Below are positions 13,299 through 24,540 of a stretch of 64,000 bases of DNA, piece by piece; the first letter of the stretch is position 1; each line of letters opens with the position of its first letter. The stretch comes from Fratercula arctica (taxonomy: Eukaryota; Chordata; Aves; Charadriiformes; Alcidae): positions 58,422,885 through 58,486,884 of the forward strand of contig CANTUZ010000002.1 of the NCBI GenBank assembly GCA_947846985.1, written 5' to 3'. Both the position numbers and the translations under genes were made by a program. The notes under the pieces are model-generated. The model made no database searches. It was not told the DNA's origin and worked only from the letters and a program-made list of their open reading frames with translations.

Positions 13299-13673
13299 AA
13301 GCAGTGAAAGCCTAAATAAACTTTGACCATTAGATAACAGGGCTATTATTGCTCTGTAAGACTTCCTGAATGGCCTAGAAAAAACAGAGACAGTTCTTGT
13401 TCCTGCCTGAAGGAAAGGAAGCCCAAGGATGACTGCTCAGTATGTCCACTGAAAACTCTGGTTGTTTCCTTCCTTCCTTCTCTCTCTTTTTTTTAAAAAT
13501 TATTTTTTATCTGTTCTTTTTTTTTCCTACTTAAAACCCTCGCTGTATACTTAGCCAAAGCCAGGAGGACCCTCTTTTCATGCCAAAAAAAAAAAAAACC
13601 AAACCCTTAAAAGTTTCTATTGCAGGATGTGAAACCCACACATTTTGCACAGGCGCCGGGCACAGGCTGCCAG

Positions 13674-13734
13674 CTGCTCGGGCAAGGCGATGGATGCATT
13701 CCACTGCTCAGGCAAGGCAAATGGATGCATCCCG
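13674..13734. repeat. Tandem duplication of a 30-bp unit
   Basis: Unit one (13674-13703) starts ctgctcgggcaaggc and contains atggatgcat. Unit two (13704-13734) starts ctgctcaggcaaggc and contains the same core, with one inserted base and few substitutions. It lies in a GC-richer patch (about 13630-13800) with several CpGs. In one frame it gives an imperfect CSGKA repeat, but no stable protein is indicated. Confidence 0.65.
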
Positions 13735-14399
13735 CCCGTGCTGCCGGCAGCATCCTGGCAGCGCCAGCAGGGAAGAGGTGCAGCTCCCCAGCAGCATCTC
13801 TGCACCTGGGCAGCAGTGACAAGAGCAAACAGAGCAAAGATAGGAGCATCCCTGGTAATTAAAAGAACTAAAAGGTAAAAATGGGAGGAAAGAAAATGGC
13901 TTTTTTGAGGAAATATAACAATTTTTGACAGGGGGTAATTAAAAATATGTATGCTTTATAAAGGTTTAGTTCCCTCTTCACAGATTTTATACTGAAACAA
14001 CTGACTGGCAAGTGCAAAATCTCTGCCCCTTCCCATATCCCTCCTTTTCCCTCCAATACATACATTTCAATCTTTCAGAACTTCGAAAAAGTTTTTGCTC
14101 ACTTAAATCACCTCAGTGAAGGACATTCACTGTTGCTAACCTTTTTGCTTGCATATATGATATTGTTGGTGTGCTAAAGCTGTTAGACTCATTAGGAAAG
14201 CATCTGCACCAGCAATGTATAATTACAATTCCTCAGGCTCAAACCAGATGCTCCAGACTGTCACAAAAACACTAACTTGTGTTGTTTATATTCACTGTTC
14301 TCATTTAAGGTGAAAACAGTGAGAAGTAGATCACACTCAACACCACATTTGCAAGACAGTGTGTCTTAGGTCTGGAGACCTAGCCAACCTTCCCCTCCC

Positions 14400-14640
14400 G
14401 AACCATTACCAACTTCTTTTCTCTCCACCTCCTCCTGGTCCATCGGGTGCTCCCCACCTGCTGCAAGCTCCCACTCTGGCTGCTCAGCTTGCTCCATCTA
14501 CACAAAACGTTGCTACAAAATGCAGCAACTAAAACCACCTCACCTCTCAGGTGATGCTGCTCACCTCCCCAAACCTGCTCACTAGCTTTTGTACTAAATG
14601 GGAACTTTCTACCCATCGCTCTCTGCTGCTGCAGTCAGAC
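14400..14640 (+). mobile_element. Probable ancient L2-type LINE remnant (ORF2 C-terminal part)
   Basis: The plus strand is C/T-rich and G-poor. From 14513 it can be read as LQNAATK, followed by a run that resembles the nucleotide pattern of old L2-like LINEs in sauropsids. In those copies a conserved LQNAAAK/R block lies shortly before a DH-TPLL-SLHWLP block. Here the second block is badly eroded and a stop falls within 14 codons, so the match rests mainly on LQNAATK and on the spacing and composition of the flanks. Upstream text (14490-14512, ending in tccatctacacaaaacgttg) also fits the same family. The borders are guesses. A chance resemblance in a pyrimidine-rich tract is the main alternative. 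Confidence 0.35.
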
Positions 14641-17600
14641 CATGCCTTTATTTTCCACTTATTTCCACGCTCCTTGCTGCATTCACGCTCTTGTCCAAAC
14701 CACTCACTTCAGTAGAAGTCTTCAGTTCTTCCCCAGCTCACCACTGCTCCCTACTTTCTTTACATGCATTTCCCACTCCTTCCCTACTAATCCACTTTCT
14801 CCTTGCAGCATTCAATATAAAATCCCACCGAGAGCAACCACCTCTTCGGCGGAGGAAGGGTGGGCAGGATCTGCGCAGGACTCCTCACACCCTAACACCT
14901 GCTCCTCGGATTTGAGCAGCATCAGGTTGGCTGGTGCCAACTGCTGAACAGGAATGTCAAACTGGAAAGTACTGGTCTGTAACCGGAGCTAAGGGGGCAG
15001 CCTGTGTGCACAGAGACCTCCTAGCTCTGTGCACTCAGAATTAAACAGAAAATACACGGCTATGACAGACACACACATTACAAACAAAAAAACCCCAACC
15101 AACCAACCAAACAAACAAAAAGAAAAGACCAAACCCTTAAATGCCCCAGTTTTGTTCTACTGGCCTTAATATGTTGCTCCTCACTTGAGCAAGGAGTATG
15201 TTTAAAAACCAGAATCACGGAGGAAGGGAGAGTATCTCCAGACCCAGGAGAACACATGAAGGCAACCGGGAAGGTAAGAGAGAGAGAGAACGCAAAGAGC
15301 AGGTTTCTGAATGTAAAACTGAGCTTGTGGCAGACAAGATAAAAATAAAGCTTAAGCAGATTTCTGGTGCAAATAATCATGATTTAATTTTTCATAACTC
15401 CTTTCTGATATTCCCCCAATTTGTTCCCCCTAAAATACCTGCCCCTGGATGGGAAAAAAAGTAAAAAACGGAGTGAAAGCAAATTTTGCACTTGCATTTT
15501 AGTAAGTCTCCAACGTAAAACATTCACCAGCCGTGAGCTCATCCAAAACCTTAAAAGGTAGAAAAGTCATTCTGCAGGACTGGAAAAAGTGATGCTAGTT
15601 TAACTTTTAAGTGACTTAAAGAAAAGTCTAAAGCTTGTTTCCCCCAGTTTCAGCATTCTCCTAGGAACACCGAAGAGTCAATTCAGGAGCCCTTGTGACC
15701 ATAAACAATTTTTTTTCTGGTTAGTGGCTGTTTAATTTTTTTGTTCCCAGAAAGGCTGTCATTAAATAAACAACAGGGTTCACGTACGAAAAGACAGACA
15801 TTTTTTAAGCCTGAACAAAGAGAAAGTAAGTCCAAAAGCTCCTAAAATGAGCAACCAAACCAAGAGACAAGGATGGTGTCGGATCTGACACACTCCTCCA
15901 AGCCCTAATTACTGACCTCAACCGGGACTCAACAGGGAAAATAAACCTCTCCAGAGAAAACAAAGCCATTACACGCAAATAGGTGAGGAAAGAAAGGAAG
16001 CCAAGGCTTACTGGTGAGAAGCCCTGTCACTGCACCCCGTAGGTTTGAATCAAGCCTCAACACACCCTGTGGTTTGGAAGACCTCGCAGGGTACCAAGGA
16101 TGAGGCAGTTGGCTGATAGGCAGCAAACCTGTGGTGGGGGTAAAATAGAGGAGCCAGAAGTGCTTGTGCGAGCTCCAGGATGCAGACTGGTATCCAGTGC
16201 TTGGCTAGCATGCACTGCAGTGTTAAACTGCTGCAACAGTTGTTAAATGGCTCCTCTTGTGCTATCTCAGTGGTACAGACAGGACCAGACCCTGAAAGCA
16301 CGTTCATGGGGTCCCAGGAGGGGGTGAGACCCATCCCCATGAAGGTGAATAGCATCAAGGCAATACAGCACGTTGGCTTTGGTCTCTGGCCTGCGGTGAG
16401 TTTCCCCCCTAAGAGCTGGCTGGAAAAGTCTTCTAAGAAACAAGATTGTTCTGCCAACACCTGTGTGCACCTGACACTGGTGAAGCCTCACCTACGGGCT
16501 CCAGCGGCATATTGAAAAGCAAGGACCCATGCTGCTATTGAAGCCTTTGGGGCTACGTAGAGCTCATCACAGCTGCTCTGAGAAAGCAACTGCCCAAAAA
16601 ACAACGGGTCCAGACCAGTAAACGCTCTAGAAATCAGTCGTCACAGTCTTGGCTGAGAAGCTGCAATTAAATATCAAATCTGCCTAAGTGCTAACCTTGA
16701 CTTTTGCCTGTGCTGTTACCAAGTGTCGTATCTGACTGTCTCCTCTGAAGTACCTGTTGGAAAACCTCCATAAAGATGAAATCATTTCCCATGGACAAGT
16801 GCAGTGCAAGGGTTGGTGTCTTATCACATGGTAAATGATTATCACAAAGGGTTACCCTGATGATGGCTGTCCGTTTATTCAAGCCTGGAACGAACATTCC
16901 CATCACGACTGCACTAGGCAGTTTGAATTGAGATTGTCACCACAGAGAGAAGGTATAAGCAAATTTTGAAAAAATAACCTCAGAATGAGATGTCTCATAT
17001 CTTCTTGATGCAAGCATTTCAGTGTAAGAAAAATAAGAGACAAAGACTTTGCGTGTTCTATTTTTATTAGACCTCCCCAAGCAAGGGATGCTCGCTCCAG
17101 GCTTGTGGGAGCAGCCCATCACTGAGGTGGGGCTTTTTTTGTGCAGCTTTGCATCCATATTACTTCGAATGAAATTTCTTTCAAGTGCACTAAGACACTC
17201 TTGACAATACACTGTTAAAGTTAAGCAACTTTAAAAGGGAAAAAAAGTGCGAAAACAGGTTTGAACTGGCTAATAATAAAATTCTTCTGGTTGAATGCAT
17301 TTACCTCTATGCTCATTTAAATGAAAGAATGTACTCCATCGAGTCCTGTTAGTCTGTATAACTAAGGAACTCGGCCAAAAATGACTGAATGAAAGAAATA
17401 AACCCTAAGTTTTACTCTAGTTTCTTGTTTCGAGCTATCTGATCGGCACGTTTCCTTTCCCTGCCCTCAGCCCCCTGAAGCAGTGTCAAGGTGTCCTCTT
17501 TCACAGGAATCACCGTCACTTTACCTAGATAATTCTACCAAATGAAGCTGAATCCCAATCCCGGGTTTTCACCAAGTGATACTATTACCAGAACGATGAA

Positions 17601-19954
17601 AAAAGAAATATAAGAAACAGGACAGAAATGTAAAACCTGAAATAAGTTTCTGAATATGAAATCACAAGGGGAATGGCCGCAGAAGGTCACCGTAGTCCTT
17701 TTATTCACACTGCGCTGGGGCTTCCTGTGAGCACAGAGTGATACCTGAAAATTGTTGAGAGCACAAATCTGAAACACTTCTGCTTCTTAGCATCAAACTG
17801 AGACAGTCGCTAAGAAAAGCTTAAACAATTGTGCCTTGCACATCTACTTCTAGGAAACAGCATTTAAAAACAAACAAACAAACAAACAAAAATCAGAACA
17901 ACAAAAAACCCCAGACCCAGTTATTGATAAATAAAGTACGCTATTACATCTGAAAGTTTCAATAAGAGATATAAGTGCCCAGAATCCCTTGGGACACAAT
18001 TCATACCTTGTAAAGCTGAATAAAATACATTTTCCAGGTTATTGAGGATAAACGATAAGGATGCCTGATGAAACAGCAAAAATACGATGTAGGAACAATT
18101 TGCAAGGCCACTTCTCTTTTGATGCCTGCCCATGTCAAAAAACCCTGGTGGTTTCCATCACTGTCAGTAGTGTGGGAAACCTCTTCTCCTCCAGGACAGG
18201 AAGACAGCAACTGGGGTACAGCTGGCTCCTAATACCTCCCAAACATTTTGGGTAGTGTGGGTGGAGCTCACCCACCATCTAAGTTTTCCTGGTACAAAAC
18301 TCTTCAGCTGCTGTGTCCAAAGGAGAAGACCTTTCACAAAGCACCTTGAACATAACGGTTTGAAAGCTGTAACAGCATATGACTGCTGGCTTCGGCAAAG
18401 AGATGGTCTATACATCTACTGACTGCTTGTTTGCGCAGTGGTACTTCGAGTGCCTGCTGTCTTCAAGCCCTGATCTGTTCTCCCTCCATCAGACATCAGT
18501 TCTTATGCTCTTCCACTGTTTTCTTACCACTAGCCCACATGAGGACTCTGGTGTTACTGAGTTAAGATTACGGGGTTTATTTTCCCCACTGTAAATGCTC
18601 TCCCACTGAAGCCACTTGGCATCAACCAGAATGTTAAACAAGTCACTCTAAGTCTAAAACATGGGAAAGCCATAGCCCCATCCAGCGTTCCCAATTCTGC
18701 AACAGAATGATGCTGCACAATATAAGAAGAAAGAATTTATTTTTTTTTAGCCTGCCAGAGCACGGTTACCTCCAGCCCTTCGAGGACCCTGTCTTCTCCA
18801 CTTCTCTCTCCAAGCCTGTTCTTATCCCTAGCTCAACTCAAAGCATTGCTTTTTTTTTTTTTCATGCCCAACACTTTAATCTCCTCAAACACTGCTTTCA
18901 TCCTGTGCCAATGGGACCTCTTACTGTTCTCACAGCTAAGAAACATCTCTTTCTAAGCAACTTCAGGAGAAAAGTAGCTAACATGCCGTAGTTAATGATC
19001 TGGATGGGGAAATATTACCTCTGTGCTCCAGCCTGGGCCCCATCACACATCTCCTGCATGGCACTGGTTAAGTAAATCGCTCTCCCTACACCTTTGCAGA
19101 GCCAGCCACAGAAGAGTCGAGTCAAAATTGGATTTGCTAATATTTGCGAAGCACTCACTGATCATAGCTGGGAAGTGTTATTAATACTTTATTACAGAGG
19201 TGACCGGCTTCGGTGCAGGGATATACCTCTTCCCCTCCACGGCTGAGGCTTTGTGAAATAACCAGCTGACCTAAAAACCTCATCAGCCTCCAGTGAGACC
19301 TGCTGTAGCGCTGCCATGCTGGGGGCGGGGGGAACTGTGGGACAGAAATCTCATTTCATCTCGTTAAACAGGCTCAGCTACACAAAGTTAACAAATTGCT
19401 AGAGAACCCTGCAAACCCCTGTCAGCGCGGTGGTGGTGGCGCATGACTGCAACAAAGCGCACAAACTGCGAGCCCTGTGAAAGACTGATGAGATCTTGAA
19501 GCAAAAAAAAAAAAACAAACTACAGACTAGTAAATTAAAAAGAGCTTGTGTGGGCAAGTCTGCCTCGTTCCCTCCGGTTTTTGTAGTAGGAAAGATGCCA
19601 TTATGAAGTGGCTGGAGCGAGTTAAACACCTTTTAAGTGTGTTCTAACAATTAGTGGTATTATGAAAAAAAAAAACACTTGGCGTTTGTTTAAAAAAAAA
19701 AAAAATTGTCTTATTTAACTACAACTCCAGTGTTTAAAGTATTAATAGCTGCCTATGCCGCTCGTTCCTACATGCTTACATGCTTTTCAAATTGCATTTG
19801 GTAAAGCTCGGTCCATCTGTTTTCCCACACTCCGTCAACACACGCAACAAAGTGAGCAGAGGCTACCTACGGCAGGGTTGTATTTTGTTCAGAACTTTCT
19901 GCTCGCATACCAGAAATTCAATGCTAATTCAACATGCTTTGAGGGCATTTGAGC
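14641..19954. other. Noncoding stretch, no gene seen
   Basis: Continues C/T-rich to about 14830 and then becomes ordinary AT-rich sequence. It holds small CAAA/AACC repeats and A runs at 19503-19514 and 19692-19705. Nothing else stands out. Confidence 0.6.
17871..17890. repeat. (CAAA)5 microsatellite
   Basis: Five perfect CAAA units. A related mixed (AACC)/(CAAA) stretch occurs at about 15096-15120. Confidence 0.9.
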
Positions 19955-20160
19955 TATAAAGGAGGAGGGCTCAGGAAGGGGAGGGGAGAAAGGGGGTTTT
20001 CACTCATCAGGATACGCGCGCTTGCAGAGGGACAAGTGGCCGGGATGGATTCGTGCGTCGCCGAAGCCTGGTCGCTTCGGCTCCAGCGCAAACCTGTTGC
20101 AACACGACAACATTTTGCACCAGAAACTGGACAAGCGGCTGCTAATTCGCTGCACTAACT
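19955..20160 (+). promoter_or_regulatory. CpG-dense patch with a TATA-like box; promoter-like
   Basis: A TATAAA sits at 19955-19960 in a purine-rich stretch. It is followed by about 150 bases (20010-20160) with roughly 14 CpG dinucleotides, which is at or above expectation for their GC content and unlike the CpG-poor surroundings. Inside is a perfect 8-bp inverted repeat, GCCGAAGC/GCTTCGGC, with a 6-base loop (20060-20081). An ATG at 20046 in fair context (gggATGg) opens a 37-codon frame that stops just before the A20 tract. I see no initiator at the ideal distance from the TATA box. The patch could be a weak or lineage-specific promoter, a conserved enhancer, or simply a local GC-rich relic. 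Confidence 0.25.
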
Positions 20161-20162
20161 TC

Positions 20163-20182
20163 AAAAAAAAAAAAAAAAAAAA
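20163..20182. repeat. A20 homopolymer
   Basis: Twenty consecutive A directly downstream of the CpG-dense patch ending near 20160. No AATAAA lies at the right distance upstream, so it is not obviously a retrocopy tail. Confidence 0.9.
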
Positions 20183-21048
20183 CCTATAAATTTTCTTTTC
20201 AAACCCATCCAACAGGACAAAGAGAAGTCTGTTTGAGATTCATCGCAAGTCCCAGGCTGATGGGTAATTTGTATGAAAATGGGTATGGTGGTTCCTGTAA
20301 ATAGCTCTCCTCAGATGCTCCTTAGGTGAGTGGCCTGGGGCGGATTTGAAAAGAGGTCACCCTCCCAGGAACCCAGTTCTGTCACACTGGGTTCAGCTTC
20401 TGGTAGATTTGAAGTATCTTAATTTTTAGCAGAAATCAAGTTTGAAGAGAGCAGAAGTTTGGCATTTAAGGAATACAGAATCTCTTCACATTTCATCCAT
20501 AGCACTTGGGAGCAAATCTTCTATGCAAAATTTGTTAAAATGTGAAAAACAACATCAGAAATGTAATTATTCTGAAATGGACACGGGGAATATCAAGACT
20601 ATTATGTACTCCACGGTAAATTAATCCATAGTCTAAACTTTTATACCTGGTTTCAAAAAAGCCATTTTGTACATAGAGTTATACAAGCAAAAACAGAGAT
20701 CACAAGTTCACAGGTCTCTTCTGGCACTCGATCTTAGCTTAATACAGAATAATTTATTGCAAGGTACTTATTTGATCCTATGCTCAGGTGCAGCCCCAGA
20801 GGGGTGCTGAGGAGTCTTCATACAGAGCTGGGGACCACCAAGGTGCAAAGGCAGAAAACGAGGATGCACTAAGGCTGTGGTTTTCCAGGTGAATTCTTCA
20901 CCGGCCATGTGTCCTGGTTTACTGCTGTCCTGCTGTTCCTCCATCCCTGCCCACAGCGCTGTCTGTCTGACAGCCTCTCCGTTGCACCAGCACAACTGTT
21001 TGAGCAGCCATGTTCTGTGAACCGGATTAACAGGTCTGGCTCCCCCCT

Positions 21049-21049
21049 C

Positions 21050-21080
<31 letters not shown>

Positions 21081-21083
21081 AAA
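21049..21083. repeat. C22 tract followed by A13
   Basis: Twenty-two consecutive C and then thirteen A, preceded by a shorter C6 run. On the minus strand this is T13-G22. The long C run can form an i-motif, or a quadruplex on the opposite strand. Its exact length is likely unreliable in sequencing and variable in the population. Confidence 0.9.
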
Positions 21084-23195
21084 CCAAACCAACCCAACCA
21101 AACTATTTTAATTGCCAGGCTATTTTTAAATTCTCCAATGTTACACAACGTGGCAGGTATGACTGAGGGGGTGGCACTTATTAGCACAAGGTAAGGGCAA
21201 GAGGAGAATGAGGATGCTCTTAGCAGGTAACATCAGGAAAGGTTTTGTCAAATGAAATGTACAGCCTCACTTTCTCCTCCATTAGCGTTCACGCTGGCTG
21301 CTTTGCCTGTCTTTTAGGATGGTCTGATTTTGGAGTCATATTAGCCTTTATGCTAGCACAGACCTTTTAAGTAACTACTAGTTTCTTCAAACTTCTACAT
21401 TTTGACTCCCAAAAACATTTAAACAGATCTACCAACTCTTGGAAGGAAGCCAAGCAGACACAGGATTTTAAATATTTCTTTTTTAAAAAAAGTCTTATTT
21501 GGTTGGGATTTATACCATAAGGCAATACATCAAAATGCCACTCAGGCATAGAACAGCCATAATTTATATTATCACTTTGTCTGAAACTACCTGCGAAAAG
21601 ACATTGCATTTGGCAGAGGGCAGACAAAGACACGGGCAAATGACCTGGCACTCCCATCCCTAGAATCAGTTTTAGGTGGAGAAATGAAGAAGCTATCATC
21701 TAAATCCTTTGTACATGAAGTTTAAGAGGCTTTTTAGAAGGAGAAATTATTTTTAAAATCCACAAAGGAAAAAATTCTGAATTGTCTCACTGTTATTTTG
21801 CTAATGTAATTTATCATCTTTGCTACGCATCAAGGTAGACAGGCTGCTAAGGCTACTGTTGGAGATCAGAATGGATATTTATAATATCCCTCTATTACAG
21901 ATGGCTTTCTGGTGATGCAGGTGCGATGCTATATACACTCCCGATTAAACACACAGGCAGTAGTCACTTGTATGTGCTCTGGATGCCATCGGAACGTCAA
22001 CCAGCAATCCTGAAACGGAGCTCAGAACAAAAAGTTCCTCCATTCAATATAAAGGTCAAAATCTGTCCTCATGTGAAACCTAGATTTTTAAATAAAATAT
22101 TTTTCCCCCTTAAAGCTCTTGCGCTTCACACTGAATTCTAATGCAGCCACGGTTTGTGCTTCAGGACTAAAGGTTTCTGTTTTAAAATATGGGCAATACT
22201 CGATTCATATATCCCCAACCATATATTCAATGCCACTATAAAGCCTTTGAGTAGCTTATGCCAATGTAAAACCTGGAATAACAAAAAGGGGGTCCCCATT
22301 CAACTTTTAGTCTTCCTGGGAAAGTCTTCATGAAAGCACTTAAAAATATTCTTTGCCTAAAGATGTTGATATTTGCTTCAAGGAATGATATCCCAGTCCT
22401 ATACAACTGTAAATTTCAGTGAGGCTAAGATTTAAGCCCAGTCTTGGCAAAGCTAACTGCCCGCCACACTAAAACTGGTTTCCAAAACCTTTGTCACATT
22501 GACTGTATGGAGCCACGCTGCTTGACCAATGAGTTTTGTTTTCCTCAGCTTCCTTCGTCTGGAGCTCTTCCTGTGGCATCAGGAGGTACTCACAGCTCTG
22601 TAAACTTTGACTCCCCAAAAGAAAAATCCCCGCACCTTGTGGGATTTCCCCGTCACACAGCGTGGTTGTGGTTGAACTTAAGGGCCAGTAAATCTCTACT
22701 TCCACTGTGTTTATGTTGAGTGGCATGGAAACTCCGAGTCAATTAAAGGAGTTTATTTGGTATTACTATGATTTCCCCCCGCCCCTCCTTGTTAGTTTTT
22801 ATACATACAAAGAGGGAGGAAGGAGCTCTGCAAACACAGGAGACAGTTACGAGTTCTTCCTTCAGCTGTTCTGGTGCTGCTTGCAGTCAACTCATAGGGA
22901 TGGAGTAAAGTGAAAACATCTAATACTATGACTCAGTCACAGAGGTTTTTTCCAAACAGCCTGGAAGCATATAATGCCAGGAAGACCATAAATGCAAATA
23001 GCAACAGCAGACTTTGAGGGAGCAGAATTATTCCATGGTACAAAATGAGCCCATTCAAAAGAAAATCCAGAAAGATGGGCTATTCATCCCACTACCAGAG
23101 CTGAAGTAATTAAAATAACCTTTTGCTTCTGCATGCTTAGTCCACTTTTGCAGAATTTAATAGCAACCTGGAACTTCCAGCCTGCTTTCAACATC

Positions 23196-23215
23196 TGCCT
23201 GCTACGTAGCAGGCA
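23196..23215. repeat. Perfect 20-bp palindrome
   Basis: TGCCTGCTACGTAGCAGGCA is fully self-complementary, with TACGTA at its centre and no spacer. It is bounded by non-complementary bases on both sides. Function is unknown. Such a site could bind a dimeric protein or simply be a chance or templated inversion. Confidence 0.6.
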
Positions 23216-23954
23216 CCGGACATTGGTGGGGCCTCACCTCCCTTCAGCTCCAAACAACCCTAAACCTTGGTTCTGTTGAAATGATAGGAGGGAACAGTTG
23301 GACTTCTATTCAATGCTTTCGTAATGTCAGCCAGGTTATAATTTGCTGGGAACAGGACGAAGCAATCAAAGCAGCACAGGGGGATTTTGTTCACGGCTAT
23401 TTTTCTTCCTAAACCCAGCGCTCGCTTGAAAATGTATCACTTTATCTGGGAGATATTTTCATTCACAAGCAATTTGTCATGCGACTCCAAACTTCTGGGT
23501 TTGTATCGATTCCAGAACTGCAATTACAGTTGTCAGCAGCACAGGCTCCTGCGATCTGTTAAACACATTCCTCAAAGGTGGTTACTATCCTCCCTTTCCC
23601 TTTCCTGTGGGAAAGACAGCAGCGACAGGCTCTCACTCATCATCCTCTGGAAGGCTTTGCTGGGGACGGTTTATTATACTAAAGCCCCCGCCGGTCTCTT
23701 TGCCCTTCCTCCCTGTGACTCTGCCTCACAGGGGAGCCAGCCGGGCTGGCTGATGGTTGCCTGTAGCCTGATGACTACCATGTAACGGATCAGGCCAGCC
23801 CAGCCATAGGGGCTGCAGACCCACCACCCCACTACCTCTGACACCCCCAAGACAGGCACAGCAAAGGTATAGGGTAACCCCAGCTCAATTTGGACAAGAG
23901 TATAAATCGTTTCCTCAGTGTATCTAGACACAGGGCAAGATTTTTTTGCGTGGG

Positions 23955-23971
23955 TTTTTTTTTTTTTTTTT
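23955..23971. repeat. T17 homopolymer
   Basis: Seventeen consecutive T, one of only three plus-strand T runs of at least 14 bases (the others are at 35596-35609 and 38663-38686). Confidence 0.9.
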
Positions 23972-24224
23972 GGCTTTTTAATGCATCTAACAGGATGAGA
24001 GCAAGTTAGCAGCAAAACGCTTGACAACCACCCCCCCCCCCCAATATGGCCAAAAGAGGCAGAAGTTGAGTTGCTGCTTCGGACACCTCGCTTAGCTTTC
24101 CCTGCAGAAACCCCTCCAGGCCAGCTCCCATTAAGAAAAGGCTGTGAGATACACACGGCATGGAACAGACACATTCTTCAGATCCCTCTTCTTCCAAGGG
24201 GGTTTACCGTTGCAAATTAAACCC

Positions 24225-24540
24225 TTTTCCAGACCCGACAGTAAGGTGAAATGAGGTATAAGAAATCAGTCGGGCTCCTGCGCCAGCCCTTCAGCTGGCA
24301 CAGCCTGGCAGAGGGCCACCGAGAGGCAGTGGCACTGCGCTGATTTGCACCAGCCGAGGCTCTGCCAATAACCCTTTTAAGGATTTGGAAAGAGTCCCTG
24401 TGAACTAACAGGCCACGAGATTTTAATCCGAGTGATGGGGCAGGGCGACTCCGTCCGACCTTTGCCTCTCCCGAAGGAGGGGGAAGGAAAGCGTGAGCGG
24501 CCAAGCTGAAATGATCTGAAACAAAAGCAGGTGCCGCATA
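24225..24540. promoter_or_regulatory. Moderately CpG-enriched patch
   Basis: About 15 CpG dinucleotides lie in about 315 bases, including ggcgactccgtccgacc at 24444-24460. A minus-strand frame of 108 codons is open across it (24217-24543), but its translation is not recognisable. This is weaker than the 59.8-60.4 kb segment and may be ordinary variation. Confidence 0.15.

Larger units (their letters stand above)
10641..14399. other. Noncoding stretch, no gene seen
   Basis: Includes GC-richer pieces at about 10790-10950 and 11170-11400 and the inverted-repeat element near 12.4 kb. It also holds the A27 tract, the quadruplex motif and the 30-bp duplication. No exon with a recognisable protein is visible. 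Confidence 0.6.

Noticed and set aside
20768..21187. 139-codon minus-strand open frame with a poly-glycine run
   Set aside because: The glycine run is the translated C22 tract. No supporting motif lies elsewhere in the frame.
23674..24174. 166-codon minus-strand open frame
   Set aside because: It runs through the T17 tract (poly-lysine) and the C12 tract (poly-glycine), so part of its length comes from low-complexity sequence.
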